From positions 1 through 63,139 of the forward strand of contig JBBSEU010000004.1 of the NCBI GenBank assembly GCA_038239365.1: 63,139 bases of DNA. The letters are read 5' to 3'. Origin of the DNA: JBBRMW01 sp038239365. GTDB lineage: Bacteria; Chloroflexota; Anaerolineae; Aggregatilineales; UBA2796. The first letter of the stretch is position 1; every line of letters starts with the position of its first letter. The translations under genes were made by a program, and so were the position numbers. The notes below the pieces were generated by a model. That model was given only the letters and a program-made list of their open reading frames with translations, was not told the DNA's origin and did no database searches. This document shows, piece by piece, positions 41,903 through 49,247 of the stretch.

Positions 41903-43181
41903 TAGTCATAGCCCTCAGCCCCTCACCCGAAGGAGAGGGGCTTTCCGTCCGCTGCTGATTTATTTTCTGGGTGTGACGAGTGCTTTGTGCCTAGTCGTGA
42001 TCATGGCCGATGTGATGCTCAAGGCGCCGAAAAACGATCTGATCCTGCTGGTTGTGTATCTTGGTTTTACGGGTGTGTTCAGTCTGGTTGCGTCCTATGC
42101 ACTGTACAAACTCGGTTTGACCAACTGGTTTCGGAGTGTGCGCTGGTCACTGTTGGCGATGATCGTCCTGACGGTTGGGCTGATCTTCCTGAATGTATGG
42201 GTGACGGCGCGCTTGATGTTCATTCAGGAGCACGATCTAGGGCTAACAACCCTGCTGCTCATCTTTGCCGGGATTTCGGCGGTCTCGTTCGGCTATTTCA
42301 TTTCGAGCGCGCTCACCGAACGGATCATGGCGCTCTCAAAGGGCGCGGAACAAGTCGCCAGCGGAAATCTGGGCGTGCAGATTCAGGTCAAGGGCAACGA
42401 TGAACTGGCATCGCTGGCCGCTACGTTTAACGAGATGGCAAAGCGATTGCAAGATGCTGCCGATCAGAAACAAATGTTGGAACAAACGCGCCGCGATCTG
42501 GTTGCCTGGGTATCGCATGATCTTCGCACGCCGCTGACCTCGTTGCAGGTGATGATCGAGGCATTGGCCGATGGTGTGGTGAGCGATCCGCAAACCGTCA
42601 ACCGCTATTTGAAGACGGCACAATCGGAAATTCACTACCTGAGCCATTTGATCGATGATCTGTTCGAGTTGGCGCAGTTGGATGCCGGACATAGCAATTT
42701 GCGCTGTGAATCGTCGTCGTTGCGTGATTTGATCAGCGATACGTTAGAGTCGATGCACACGCGCGCCGAACAGGAAGGAATCCGGTTGCAAGGCCAGGTG
42801 CAAAACGGGATCGATCCGGTGACGCTTGACTCCGAAAAGATTCAGCGCGTCCTCAACAACCTGATCGGCAACGCGATTGCTCATACCGCGCCGGGCGGTC
42901 AGGTGCAGTTACGCGCGCGGCAGATTGGCGCAGAAGTGCAGATCGATGTGCGAGATACGGGTGAAGGCATCGCGCCAGATGATCTGATACATGTTTTTGA
43001 ACGTTTCTACCGGGGCGAAAAATCACGCAGCCGGGATGATAACGGGCTGCGCGGGGCAGGGTTGGGATTGGCAATTGCAAAAGGCTTTGTTGAGGCACAC
43101 GGTGGACGCATCTGGGTTGAAAGCAAACCTGGAAAGGGCGCATCGTTTTCGTTCACACTGCCGCGCCCGCCATTGAATTAG
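41895..43181 (+). CDS. Membrane sensor histidine kinase
   Basis: 428 residues from ATG 41895, overlapping the regulator gene by 8 bases. Four hydrophobic segments in the first 150 residues, a HAMP domain (residues ~155-210, ALSKGAEQVASGNLG), HisKA with WVSHDLRTPLTSLQ, and HATPase with NLIGNAIAHTA, DTGEGI and GLGLAIAKG. It is the partner of the preceding regulator. Residues about 7-15 are encoded by a palindromic dispersed repeat (41912-41940), so the N-terminus has been altered by repeat insertion. Confidence 0.92.
   Translation: MNDSHSPQPLTRRRGAFRPLLIYFLGVTSALCLVVIMADVMLKAPKNDLILLVVYLGFTGVFSLVASYALYKLGLTNWFRSVRWSLLAMIVLTVGLIFLNVWVTARLMFIQEHDLGLTTLLLIFAGISAVSFGYFISSALTERIMALSKGAEQVASGNLGVQIQVKGNDELASLAATFNEMAKRLQDAADQKQMLEQTRRDLVAWVSHDLRTPLTSLQVMIEALADGVVSDPQTVNRYLKTAQSEIHYLSHLIDDLFELAQLDAGHSNLRCESSSLRDLISDTLESMHTRAEQEGIRLQGQVQNGIDPVTLDSEKIQRVLNNLIGNAIAHTAPGGQVQLRARQIGAEVQIDVRDTGEGIAPDDLIHVFERFYRGEKSRSRDDNGLRGAGLGLAIAKGFVEAHGGRIWVESKPGKGASFSFTLPRPPLN
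41912..41940. repeat. Dispersed palindromic repeat, copy 2, inside a CDS
   Basis: CCCCTC (41919-41924) and GAGGGG (41935-41940) with ACCCGAAGGA between, preceded by CCCTCAG. It is a close relative, in opposite orientation, of the repeat at 387-420. Here it is read in frame as part of the kinase N-terminus (PQPLTRRRGA). Confidence 0.65.
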
Positions 43182-43188
43182 ATTTCGC

Positions 43189-43293
43189 TTAACCTTCATG
43201 GACATTGCCGGGCACTCCTTGAAGCACGCAAACCTGATCGGCGCTCATTGTTCCTTCTTCGCAAACGAGTGCGATACCGCCGCAGGTCAACAT
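43189..43293 (-). CDS. Possible small Cys-containing peptide (34 residues)
   Basis: Minus-strand frame from ATG 43293 to TAA 43189-43191: begins MLTCGGIALVCEEGTM and ends QGVPGNVHEG, with three Cys. Codon use resembles real genes here. No clear ribosome site, no known family. It overlaps the gap between the kinase gene and the pheA leader. It may be a remnant. Confidence 0.3.
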   Translation of the reverse strand: MLTCGGIALVCEEGTMSADQVCVLQGVPGNVHEG

Positions 43294-43354
43294 CGATCCC
43301 GTACCAGGCTGTTAGATGTAGGTTGGAGTGAGGCCGGTTTTTTGTCGGGATCGG

Positions 43355-43383
43355 TTGACCCTTGCTGCTGGATGTGTTATGCT
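43355..43383 (+). promoter_or_regulatory. Promoter of the pheA-thrC-lysC operon
   Basis: TTGACC (43355-43360) and TATGCT (43378-43383), 17-base spacer. Transcription would begin near 43390, right at the leader peptide ATG. Confidence 0.65.
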
Positions 43384-43390
43384 CAACCGT

Positions 43391-43426
43391 ATGATGCAGT
43401 CGAACCGCTGTTGCACCTGTAACTGA
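43391..43426 (+). CDS. Leader peptide of the pheA attenuator
   Basis: Eleven codons, MMQSNRCCTCN then TGA. It starts within a few bases of the predicted transcript start, so it would be read almost leaderless. Four of the last five residues are Cys, Cys, Thr, Cys. Its stop codon overlaps the first arm (GAAGC, 43425-43429) of the stem that competes with the antiterminator. Thr fits thrC downstream, Cys does not fit an obvious gene here. Confidence 0.5.
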   Translation: MMQSNRCCTCN

Positions 43427-43535
43427 AGCTAACGCCTTGCCAGACATTGGACTGGCGCTTCACGGTTGGGGCACAGAGAACGGTTAAAAATCAGGGCGTG
43501 GAGCAATTTCGCTTCACGCCCTTTTGCATTTTACT
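43425..43535 (+). promoter_or_regulatory. Transcription attenuator (arms 1-4) before pheA
   Basis: Arm 1 GAAGC (43425-43429) pairs with GCTTC (43457-43461), aided by GCCAG/CTGGC inside. Arm 2 GCTTCACG (43457-43464) can pair with arm 3 CGTGGAGC (43497-43504). Arm 3, as GGGCGTGGAGC (43494-43504), also pairs with arm 4 GCTTCACGCCC (43511-43521), an 11-bp stem followed by TTTTGCATTTTA. Arms 2 and 4 share the same 8-mer, so 2:3 and 3:4 exclude each other. This is the classical layout of amino-acid operon attenuators. Confidence 0.7.
43494..43535 (+). terminator. Attenuator terminator stem
   Basis: 11-bp stem with one G-T pair and a six-base AATTTC loop, then a T-rich stretch. It lies 35 bases upstream of the pheA start, so reading into the operon depends on antitermination. 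Confidence 0.75.
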
Positions 43536-43569
43536 TTTGGTGCACATCTTGGGGGCATTTGAGATCGGG

Positions 43570-44412
43570 ATGACTGTTTCTGTGGCTTTTCAGGGCGTGC
43601 CGGGCGCTTACTCCGAAGAAGCGATCCGCGCCCATTTTGGCGAAAGCGTGATCACACGTCCGGCCAACTCTTTCGATGAATTATTCCGCGCAGTGGAGTC
43701 GGGTGAAGTTACGTATGGGATGCAGCCTGTCGAAAATTCGTTGGCGGGCACTGTGGCGCGCGCTTATGAACTGCTGATGGATTATGACTTACGGATTCAG
43801 GCAGAAGTGATTCTGCGCGTTCGGCATACGCTGCTGGCCCCAGCGGGCACAAAATCCGCCGATGTTAAGCGCGTTCGTTCGCATCCGCAAGCGTTGGCGC
43901 AGTGTGATAAGTATCTCAAGCGACGCGGTTTTGAGCCAGTCGCTTGGTTCGATACAGCGGGCAGCGCGCGTGATCTGGCTGCCAGCCCAGAGCCGCATAC
44001 CGCCGCGATTGCCAGCGCCTTCGCCGGTAAATTGTACGGGTTGGAAACGCTCGAAACGGGTATCGAGGACGAACTGCACAATTTCACGCGCTTTTTCGTC
44101 ATCGGCCACGACGATCCGCCGCGCAGTGGATCGGCCAAAACTTCGATTGTGTTTGCCATGCAAAACAAACCCGGCGCGCTTTATGATTGTGTCGGTGAAT
44201 TTGCGACACGGGGTATCAACCTGACGAAGATCGAATCGAGGCCGCGTCTCAACCGCCCCTGGCAATACTGGATGTATGTCGATTTCGATGGTCATTCGCA
44301 AGATGCAGCCTGCGAAGCGGCGCTGATCGGTCTGCTGCGCCGCGCCACAATGGTCAAAATGCTGGGTTCGTACCCGGCTGCCGTTCAACCGGAAGGAGAT
44401 TCGGAAAAATGA
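43570..44412 (+). CDS. pheA: Prephenate dehydratase
   Basis: 280 residues from ATG 43570 (GAG about 7 bases upstream). A longer in-frame reading from 43447 would cross the attenuator and is rejected. The catalytic part (1-180) has VAFQGVPGAYSEEAI, PVENSLAGTV and the TRF triplet in NFTRFFVIG; a C-terminal ACT domain (KPGALYDCVGEFATRGINL, ESRP) gives feedback by phenylalanine. It makes phenylpyruvate for phenylalanine synthesis. Its last bases overlap thrC (ATGA). Confidence 0.93.
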   Translation: MTVSVAFQGVPGAYSEEAIRAHFGESVITRPANSFDELFRAVESGEVTYGMQPVENSLAGTVARAYELLMDYDLRIQAEVILRVRHTLLAPAGTKSADVKRVRSHPQALAQCDKYLKRRGFEPVAWFDTAGSARDLAASPEPHTAAIASAFAGKLYGLETLETGIEDELHNFTRFFVIGHDDPPRSGSAKTSIVFAMQNKPGALYDCVGEFATRGINLTKIESRPRLNRPWQYWMYVDFDGHSQDAACEAALIGLLRRATMVKMLGSYPAAVQPEGDSEK

Positions 44413-45740
44413 TGAGTAGCCCCATGTCTTCCGCAAAACCGCTCAGTGTATTGCGCTGTATCAACTGCGGCCACACCCACGCGCTGAACGAACCAGTTTA
44501 TACCTGTAGTGTGTGCGGCAGCCCGCTTGATGTCGAACACGATCTGGAACGACTCAAGCCGATTGTCAGTCGCGCGTTATTTGATTCGCGCCTTGGCGCA
44601 CTTGATCAGCCGTATAACAGCGGCGTGTGGCGCTATAAAGAATTGGTCTTCCCAGATGCGCCAAATGATCAGATCGTGACGCGCGGCGAAGGCAACACGA
44701 CGCTGTATCGCACGCCGTCAAAGCTGGCCGCATGGATTGGCGCGGAGCGGCTATCGCTCAAGCACGAAGGCGAAAACCCGACAGGCTCATTCAAGGATCG
44801 CGGCATGACGGGTGGCGTCACGCACGCCGTATTGGTGAATGCCAACAGCGTCGTTTGTGCCAGCACCGGCAATACATCGGCGTCGATGGCGTCCTATGCG
44901 GCACTCGCGGGCTTGCAAGGGCTGGTCTTTTTTCCGTATGGCAATATCGCAATGGGCAAGCTGGCACAGTCTATCGCCTATGGCGCGGTGAGCGTGCAGG
45001 TACGCGGCGATTTTGATGCCTGCCTCGATCTGGTACGTCAATCGTGCCGCCAGTTCGGAATCTACCTGCTCAATTCGGTGAATCCGTTCCGGCTGGAAGG
45101 TCAGAAAACGATCATCTTCGAGATTTTGCAGCAGCGGCGCTGGCAAGTGCCCGATTGGATCGTCATGCCCGGCGGCAATCTGGGCAATATCTCGGCGTTT
45201 GGCAAGGGCTTGAACGAACTGCATACGCTCGGCCTGATCGATAAACTGCCGCGTATCGCCGTGATTCAGGCGGCACGTTCAGCGCCATTTTATGCCAGCT
45301 TTAAAAATGATTTCGCCGAACGTATCACTGTCAAAGCCGAAACGCTGGCAACCGCGATCAAGATCGGTAACCCGGCCAGCTATGTCAAGGCGCGGCGCAC
45401 ACTCGAATGGACGAACGGCATTGTCGAAATCGTGACCGATCAGGAAATTCTGGATGCCAAAGCGCAGGTTGATATGTCCGGTATTGGCTGCGAACCCGCA
45501 TCGGCGGCGTCAGTGGCCGGTCTCAAAAAGCTGATCGCGGCAGGAACAATCCGCCCGGACGAGGACGTGGTGGGCGTGCTGACCGGGCATGTCCTGAAAG
45601 ACCCTGGAATCGTGATCGATTATCATCAGGGTACGCTTGAAGGCTTCACGTCTACCTACGCAAATCATCTGCGCGTGATCGATCCGACGCTGGATGATGT
45701 GCGTTCGCTACTGACTGGTGAAAAAGTCCCGGCGCAATAA
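44409..45740 (+). CDS. thrC: Threonine synthase
   Basis: 443 residues, start overlapping the pheA stop (ATGATGA). N-terminal zinc ribbon C17-x2-C20 and C33-x2-C36, then a PLP fold II domain with PLP lysine K129 in GSFKDRG, ASTGNTSASMASYAA and GGNLGNISAFGKG. Converts O-phosphohomoserine to threonine. The zinc-ribbon form is common in this branch. Downstream are DUF4058 and aspartate kinase, so the operon gathers aspartate- and aromatic-family steps. Confidence 0.92.
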   Translation: MMSSPMSSAKPLSVLRCINCGHTHALNEPVYTCSVCGSPLDVEHDLERLKPIVSRALFDSRLGALDQPYNSGVWRYKELVFPDAPNDQIVTRGEGNTTLYRTPSKLAAWIGAERLSLKHEGENPTGSFKDRGMTGGVTHAVLVNANSVVCASTGNTSASMASYAALAGLQGLVFFPYGNIAMGKLAQSIAYGAVSVQVRGDFDACLDLVRQSCRQFGIYLLNSVNPFRLEGQKTIIFEILQQRRWQVPDWIVMPGGNLGNISAFGKGLNELHTLGLIDKLPRIAVIQAARSAPFYASFKNDFAERITVKAETLATAIKIGNPASYVKARRTLEWTNGIVEIVTDQEILDAKAQVDMSGIGCEPASAASVAGLKKLIAAGTIRPDEDVVGVLTGHVLKDPGIVIDYHQGTLEGFTSTYANHLRVIDPTLDDVRSLLTGEKVPAQ

Positions 45741-45763
45741 ATCTGGATTTAGGGGTAAGCATC

Positions 45764-46639
45764 ATGCCTATTCAATCGGTGAAAAATCTGTACCCCGGCA
45801 TCAACGCTCATCTGATGAGCATCCTGCAAAGTGAGCAAGACCAATGGGGAAGTTTTCACGCACAGCACATCATCAACATTCGAGACGCGATTGAGCCTGA
45901 ACTCCCACGCTTTTACATCGCCCAAGCCGAACGTTCGCTGCAAATTCGGGATGGCAGACGGTTAGGGCGTCCTGTCACGGATACCACACTGTCCCAAATG
46001 CGACGTGCAGCCGAGCGGGTTGGCAGCGCAACCCTTCGCAGCGCCAAACCAACGGCGCGGGTGCCAGTGGCGGAAACAATTGCCCTTTCGGAAGACGACT
46101 ACTATCATGCGATCATCATTTACGATCTGCGCGGTGGCGGACGCAAGGGCACACCCGTGACACGCATCGAACTTCTTTCACCCTCGAATAAGTCGCCTAA
46201 TACTGATTTTCGTCAGTATCTTGAAAAGCGGGATGCCACGCTCAAAAGCGGCGTGCGACTGGTAGAGCTTGATTACCTGCATGAGACGCGCTCCCCCATC
46301 TCGATTTTGCCGGGGTATCCAACGGGTGACACGAAAGCCTATCCATATGCAATCCTGGTCAGCGATCCGCGCCCGACACTGGAGGAAGGCGAAACGGCGA
46401 TTTACGGTTTCTCCGTCGGTGATGAGATTCCGGTGGTGGATGTGCCATTGGCCGATAAGGACATCCTTGCTTTTGATTTCGGGGCGGTGTATCAGAGCAG
46501 TTACAGCATGAAAAGGGTTCATTATGAGTTGGTAGATTATGAACAACTGCCGCCGCGTTTCAATACCTACAGTTTCGCTGATCAGGAGCGGATCAAATCG
46601 CTGATACAGATGGTCAAAGAGGCTAAACCACAGTCCTGA
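45764..46639 (+). CDS. DUF4058 protein
   Basis: 291 residues, ATG 45764. Family pattern: NLYPGINAHL at the N-terminus, HAQHIINIRDAIEPELPRFY (20 residues), TRIELLSPSNKS (the conserved I-E-I-L-S-P-x-N-K), RLVELDYL and YPYAILVSDPRP. DUF4058 proteins are widespread in cyanobacteria and Chloroflexota; the fold resembles PD-(D/E)xK-type nuclease-like proteins but no function is established. It lies between thrC and lysC with 23 and 0 bases of spacing, an unusual place for it. Confidence 0.82.
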   Translation: MPIQSVKNLYPGINAHLMSILQSEQDQWGSFHAQHIINIRDAIEPELPRFYIAQAERSLQIRDGRRLGRPVTDTTLSQMRRAAERVGSATLRSAKPTARVPVAETIALSEDDYYHAIIIYDLRGGGRKGTPVTRIELLSPSNKSPNTDFRQYLEKRDATLKSGVRLVELDYLHETRSPISILPGYPTGDTKAYPYAILVSDPRPTLEEGETAIYGFSVGDEIPVVDVPLADKDILAFDFGAVYQSSYSMKRVHYELVDYEQLPPRFNTYSFADQERIKSLIQMVKEAKPQS

Positions 46640-47977
46640 ATGCGTACTCTTGTGATGAAGTTCGGCGGTTCGCTGGCTGCCGACGCGCCTTCCATTCGGC
46701 ACGTTGCACAGATCATCGCTGCCGAAGCATTGGAGTGGCGACGAATGGTGGTGGTTGTATCGGCTATGTCGGGCGTCACGGATAGACTTGCCTATGCGAC
46801 TGAACTGGCCGCTAACCGCGATAGTTCCGGTTATCGCAAAGTGATCGGGGCTTTGCGGACGCAGCATCTGGACGTGATCGAAACGCTGCTGCCTTCCAAA
46901 CCGACGCATGACGCGCTGCTAAAACGGATCGATAGCTGGTTGTTCGACGCGCTGACGGTGTGTGATGCGGTTGCCAATCGGCGCGATGCCACGCCACGAG
47001 ACCGAGATGCGGCGATGGTGGCGGGCGAACGCATGATGGCCGATATGGTTACGGCGCTGGTGCAGCAGGAAGGCCGCAACAGTGCGCTGGTTGATGCGGC
47101 GACTCTGATCATAACTGACGATCACTATCAGAACGCGAACCCGATCATCGAACGGATCGAGGAACGAGTCGAAGCGAATCTTAAGCCGCTGTTGGCCGCC
47201 AACATGGTAGCGATCACCGCTGGATTCATGGGCGCGACTCGTACCGGGGCAATGACCACGCTGGGACGCGGCGGCAGTGACTACACGGCCACGCTGCTGG
47301 CCGCCGCGCTGGACGCCGATGAGGTCTGGATGTGGACGCATGTGGACGGTATCATGTCCGCTGATCCGGGGCTGGTGCCGGGTGCGCGCGTGATTGATAT
47401 TCTCTCCTACGACGAGATCAGAGAGCTAACCTACTTCGGCGTGCGCTTGCTGCATCCGCGCGCCGTCGAACCGCTGATCGCGCGCTCGATCCCGATGCGG
47501 GTTCGCAGCCCACACAGTGCCGAAAGCAGTGGCACGCGCATTCAAGCCGAACCGTCAACAGTTGGCCTCAAGGCAGTGAGCGCCATTGATGGGTTACTGC
47601 TCTCCACCAAACAGGGCGGGATCGATCTGCCAGAGTTTTTAGCGCAGGTCAATCACACCGTTGGGCAAACCGCGACGGGGCCCGTGATCGTCATGGGTAG
47701 TGGCAGCGGATCGACAGTGGTGTTCGTCGTGCCAACCAGTGAAGGCCCGCAGGCCGCCGCCAATGCCGCCGCACGACTCGCGGCCAGCCTGCCCAGCCCC
47801 CGCTGGAATGTTCAAGCTGTTAAGGTGATCGCGGCAATGGGCGAATCGGCTAGCATCACCGCCGCATCGGGTGTGACTCCTTTGGCGTATGCTCACGGGC
47901 CGGGTAATCGCAGTTTGTTCGTTGTCGCGCCGGAAGATATGCACACCGCAGTGCGGCAACTGCATAGATTGACTTAG
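46640..47977 (+). CDS. lysC: Aspartate kinase
   Basis: 445 residues, ATG directly after the DUF4058 stop. KFGGSLAADAPSI at the N-terminus, kinase core with TLGRGGSDYTATLLAAAL and VDGIMSADP, ending in two ACT domains (TVGLKAVSAIDGLLLST, SPRWNVQAVKVIAAMG). It phosphorylates aspartate, the first step toward lysine, threonine and methionine; the ACT part allows feedback. It shares the operon with thrC and pheA, all behind the attenuator at 43425. Confidence 0.92.
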   Translation: MRTLVMKFGGSLAADAPSIRHVAQIIAAEALEWRRMVVVVSAMSGVTDRLAYATELAANRDSSGYRKVIGALRTQHLDVIETLLPSKPTHDALLKRIDSWLFDALTVCDAVANRRDATPRDRDAAMVAGERMMADMVTALVQQEGRNSALVDAATLIITDDHYQNANPIIERIEERVEANLKPLLAANMVAITAGFMGATRTGAMTTLGRGGSDYTATLLAAALDADEVWMWTHVDGIMSADPGLVPGARVIDILSYDEIRELTYFGVRLLHPRAVEPLIARSIPMRVRSPHSAESSGTRIQAEPSTVGLKAVSAIDGLLLSTKQGGIDLPEFLAQVNHTVGQTATGPVIVMGSGSGSTVVFVVPTSEGPQAAANAAARLAASLPSPRWNVQAVKVIAAMGESASITAASGVTPLAYAHGPGNRSLFVVAPEDMHTAVRQLHRLT

Positions 47978-48112
47978 GTGTTCAGAAAACCGCGAAACAC
48001 AATTGCGCCGAAAAAAGTGGTGGCGGCCTACTCCAAGCGATAACAAAACGGGCGGCTCAACATGAACCACCCCATCTGCCTGATACCGGATACCTGACCG
48101 CTGATACCTATC

Positions 48113-48943
48113 CTAATGTACCGGTTCGGCGCTCAAAACCTGCCGCGCTTTGAGCGCCAGTTGCAGGTTCAGGCGCACGTCGGCGTCATCCAGGTCTAGC
48201 CGCGTGATCTCCGCGATGCGATTCAACCGATAGGCGAGCGTGTTCCGGTGAATGTTCAGTTTGGCGGCAGTGCGCGCCGTGTTGCCATTGTTATCGAAGT
48301 ACACCCGCAGCGTAACCAGTAAATCGCTATGCTGCTGTTCGTCATACTCAATCAGGTCAGCCAGCCAATTGGTGCAGAAGCGGCTTAGTTCTGTCGGGTC
48401 TTTGAGCGACAGGAGCAGTTGGTAAAGGCTGAAATCACCAAAGAAGGTCGAGCGCGATTCGGTTTTGAGGTCAACGCACAGGCTGGCCGCGTCGTGTGCT
48501 TCGCTGAACGACTGCCGCAGATCGTCCATATCGCGTGCCGGACGGCCAACACCGCAGCACACATCACTTCCGCCAAAGCGTGCCGCCAGCCGTTCGCGGA
48601 TTTCTTCGGTTAATCGTTTCAAACGCTGTGTTTGCTGTGGGTCTTCAACAGGATGAAACAGTACCGCCGTGTCACGATAGGTGATGACCGGGCCGTTCAA
48701 GCGGCGCTTGGCAGCTTCGGCTTGCAGCGTGGCGGCGAACTGCACACTGGGCACCAGGTTTCCATTCAGGCGATAGACGACTACCGCGTAGAACTGGTGC
48801 ATCTGAAAACCATATTGTTCGAGCAGCGCGGCGTCTGGCGTCTCACCATTTAGCCAGTTTTCGATCCAGTCGTTGCGGTGGTTACGTGCAGAAGCAGGCC
48901 GGTTATAGCCGGAATAGTTGAGTGCGTTTGGATATTCTGCCAT
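48113..48943 (-). CDS. PucR/CdaR-type transcriptional regulator
   Basis: 276 residues from ATG 48943 with GGGGG 4 bases upstream. The C-terminal helix-turn-helix HTH_30 has YFDNNGNTARTAAKLNIHRNTL followed by YRLNRI, typical of PucR and CdaR regulators. The middle is a degenerate GGDEF-like domain (ARFGGSDVCCGVGRPARDMDDL in two parts, SEAHDAASLC). The N-terminus lacks a recognised sensor. Target genes are unknown; the divergent peptidase gene at 49248 is a candidate. Confidence 0.82.
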   Translation of the reverse strand: MAEYPNALNYSGYNRPASARNHRNDWIENWLNGETPDAALLEQYGFQMHQFYAVVVYRLNGNLVPSVQFAATLQAEAAKRRLNGPVITYRDTAVLFHPVEDPQQTQRLKRLTEEIRERLAARFGGSDVCCGVGRPARDMDDLRQSFSEAHDAASLCVDLKTESRSTFFGDFSLYQLLLSLKDPTELSRFCTNWLADLIEYDEQQHSDLLVTLRVYFDNNGNTARTAAKLNIHRNTLAYRLNRIAEITRLDLDDADVRLNLQLALKARQVLSAEPVH

Positions 48944-49183
48944 AATTCCCCCAGTGTGTGTCTGTCGATTCAAACACCACACCACAATTCGCGTAAGGAT
49001 AAGTGGATTTTACGGGCAAGTTGCACAAAATGACTTGGCACTCATGTATAAGATTTTTGCGACCTTCTTTGTGCAGTTCGCACTATATGGCACTTTTTAA
49101 TGACCCGATAACAATAAAAAGCATCAAAAAAGGTATGGAATTTGGCAAAATTTGAACGAAAATACGACAAAATAGTTGTGTCA

Positions 49184-49204
49184 GGATGTTTTTTCCGAAC
49201 ATCC
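49184..49204. repeat. Hairpin upstream of the S33 peptidase gene
   Basis: GGATGTT (49184-49190) and AACATCC (49198-49204) are a perfect 7-bp inverted repeat with a 7-base loop, 44 bases before ATG 49248. It may be an operator or a leader hairpin. The rest of the AT-rich gap 48944-49247 shows nothing certain. Confidence 0.5.
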
Positions 49205-49247
49205 CTCATTTAGGTTAAAATTGAGCAGAACATATAAGGATCACAAG

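Noticed and set aside
43300..43535. T-box riboswitch before pheA
   Set aside because: No TGGNACC T-box bulge sequence or stem I layout is present on the plus strand; the leader-peptide attenuator explains the terminator better.
43447..43569. In-frame upstream extension of pheA (rich in Phe codons)
   Set aside because: It would be translated across the attenuator stem and lacks similarity to PheA N-termini; the ATG at 43570 begins the conserved VAFQG motif. The Phe codons lie inside the terminator and cannot act as a leader.
48078..48112. CTGATACC direct repeats as the start of a CRISPR-like array
   Set aside because: Only two imperfect 8-base units with no regular spacers.
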